Part shown: in pieces, positions 63,317 to 64,000 of the stretch
Layout: each line of letters starts with the position of its first letter
Numbering within the stretch: the first letter of the stretch is position 1
Source: Caldimonas brevitalea
Lineage (GTDB): Bacteria; Pseudomonadota; Gammaproteobacteria; Burkholderiales; Burkholderiaceae_C
Direction: 5' to 3'
DNA length: 64,000 bases
NCBI RefSeq assembly: GCF_001017435.1
Contig: NZ_CP011371.1
Location: 6,324,001-6,388,000, forward strand
The notes under the pieces: model-generated
Seen by the model: only the letters and a program-made list of their open reading frames with translations
Told to the model about the DNA's origin: nothing
Database searches by the model: none
Translations under genes and position numbers: made by a program

Positions 63317-64000
63317 ATGTCCGTGGCGTCATCCGCTTCGCCTCCCTGCATCCTGAGCGACCTGCTTGCCGTGTGGCCGGCGCGCGCCGGGCTCGGCGAA
63401 GGCCTCAGCTGGTCGCCACGTCAGCAGGCCTTGTACTGGGTCGACATCGTGCGACAGCGCCTGTATCGCTACACGCCGGCCAACGGTCATCGCGAGCGCT
63501 GGTACTTCGACGAGCCCATTACCGCGGTCGCCGAGCGCCGCGACGGGCCCGGGCTGCTGGTCTCGCTGCGCAGCGGCTTTGCCTACTTCGAACCTGAGGC
63601 TCATGACGGATATGGCCGACTGCGGCGGCTGCACGAGCCGGAACCCGAGCGCCTGGGCAACCGCTTCAACGACGCAAAGTGCGACCCCCTCGGCCGGTAC
63701 TGGGCCAGCACCATGGACGCCGCGGCGCACGCCGCCACCGGCGCCTTGTACCGCTACGACGGCGACGGCCGCTGCACCCGCCATCTCGACCGCCTCTTTG
63801 CGGTGGCCAACGGTCCCTGCTGGTCGCCCGACGGCACCACGCTGTACTTGAGCCACACCAGCGGTGGCGAGGTGTGGGCGTTCGACTTCGACCTGGAGCG
63901 CGGCGAGTTGTCGAGGCAGCGGGTCTGGTTGTCGCTCGCCGCCGGTGACGGGTTGCCCGACGGTCTGACCACCGATGTATTGGGACGGGTGTGGGTCGCG
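63317..64000 (+). CDS. SMP-30/gluconolactonase/LRE family protein (truncated by window edge)
   Basis: The first 228 codons of a six-bladed propeller lactonase, open to the last base. GLGEGLSWSPRQQALYWVDIV holds the metal-binding Glu, GNRFNDAKCDPLGRYWASTMD contains the conserved Asn and Asp, VANGPCWSPDGTTLYLSHT has the second Asn, and DGLPDGLTTDVLGRVWVA supplies the catalytic Asp region. Enzymes of this family hydrolyse sugar lactones such as glucono- or arabinono-lactone. The ATG at 63317 is the likely start; no strong Shine-Dalgarno is seen. Confidence 0.88.
   Translation, partial: MSVASSASPPCILSDLLAVWPARAGLGEGLSWSPRQQALYWVDIVRQRLYRYTPANGHRERWYFDEPITAVAERRDGPGLLVSLRSGFAYFEPEAHDGYGRLRRLHEPEPERLGNRFNDAKCDPLGRYWASTMDAAAHAATGALYRYDGDGRCTRHLDRLFAVANGPCWSPDGTTLYLSHTSGGEVWAFDFDLERGELSRQRVWLSLAAGDGLPDGLTTDVLGRVWVA

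Overview
The window is about 64 kb of GC-rich chromosomal DNA. Gene content points to a betaproteobacterium of the order Burkholderiales, in the Rubrivivax/Leptothrix/Caldimonas neighbourhood. The evidence is the betaproteobacterial pairing of oxyR with recG, a minCDE operon, UbiA, GTP-type PEP carboxykinase, PEP-CTERM sorting substrates and many LysR regulators. I saw no rRNA, tRNA or CRISPR array. Most of the window is ordinary core and accessory chromosome with short spacers and strong G/C in third codon positions.

Layout. 0-10 kb: a PEP-CTERM protein, ubiA, a small hypothetical gene, dps and oxyR (peroxide stress), an outer-membrane barrel, recG, queA and tgt (queuosine). 10-17 kb: a two-gene unit of a ribbon-helix-helix-like protein and a coiled-coil protein behind a palindrome-decorated promoter, rlmJ, a CAAX-type membrane protease, a CYTH protein, an LplT-acyltransferase fusion, DUF2145 and YiaA-like genes, and an XRE-like regulator. 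17-24 kb: an overlapping lysR-chaN-CoA transferase operon, an NAD(P)-binding oxidoreductase, then a low-GC island. The island holds a possible deaminase-fold protein with a poly-Asn tail and a dead IS3-family element. 23-28 kb: fpr, then a Fur-box-led tonB-exbB-exbD-PepSY iron uptake operon.

28-38 kb: acylphosphatase, two orphan genes, a beta-propeller protein, a Ser/Thr kinase coupled to an OmpA-like lipoprotein, minCDE and an alpha/beta hydrolase. 38-48 kb: a MarR regulator with a CHCG motif, an 896-aa PEP-CTERM surface protein, a secreted lipase, two small cytosolic proteins, a hybrid sensor kinase, and a MOSC protein beside a TupA-like binding protein. 48-64 kb: pckG, a secreted subtilisin, a tandem pair of small paralogues beside a LysR gene, the argO/argP amino-acid export module with dadA, a DMT exporter, PhoD, a universal stress protein, an orphan terminator that suggests an unannotated small RNA, a LysR gene with a perfect operator-like palindrome, and a truncated SMP-30/gluconolactonase gene at the right edge.

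The most unusual signals are the deaminase-like protein at 21195-22115, the dyad-controlled two-gene unit at 9807-10363, the orphan rho-independent terminator at 61715-61747, and the tandem paralogues at 53051-53608. All functional calls are by eye from sequence motifs; no database search was run.
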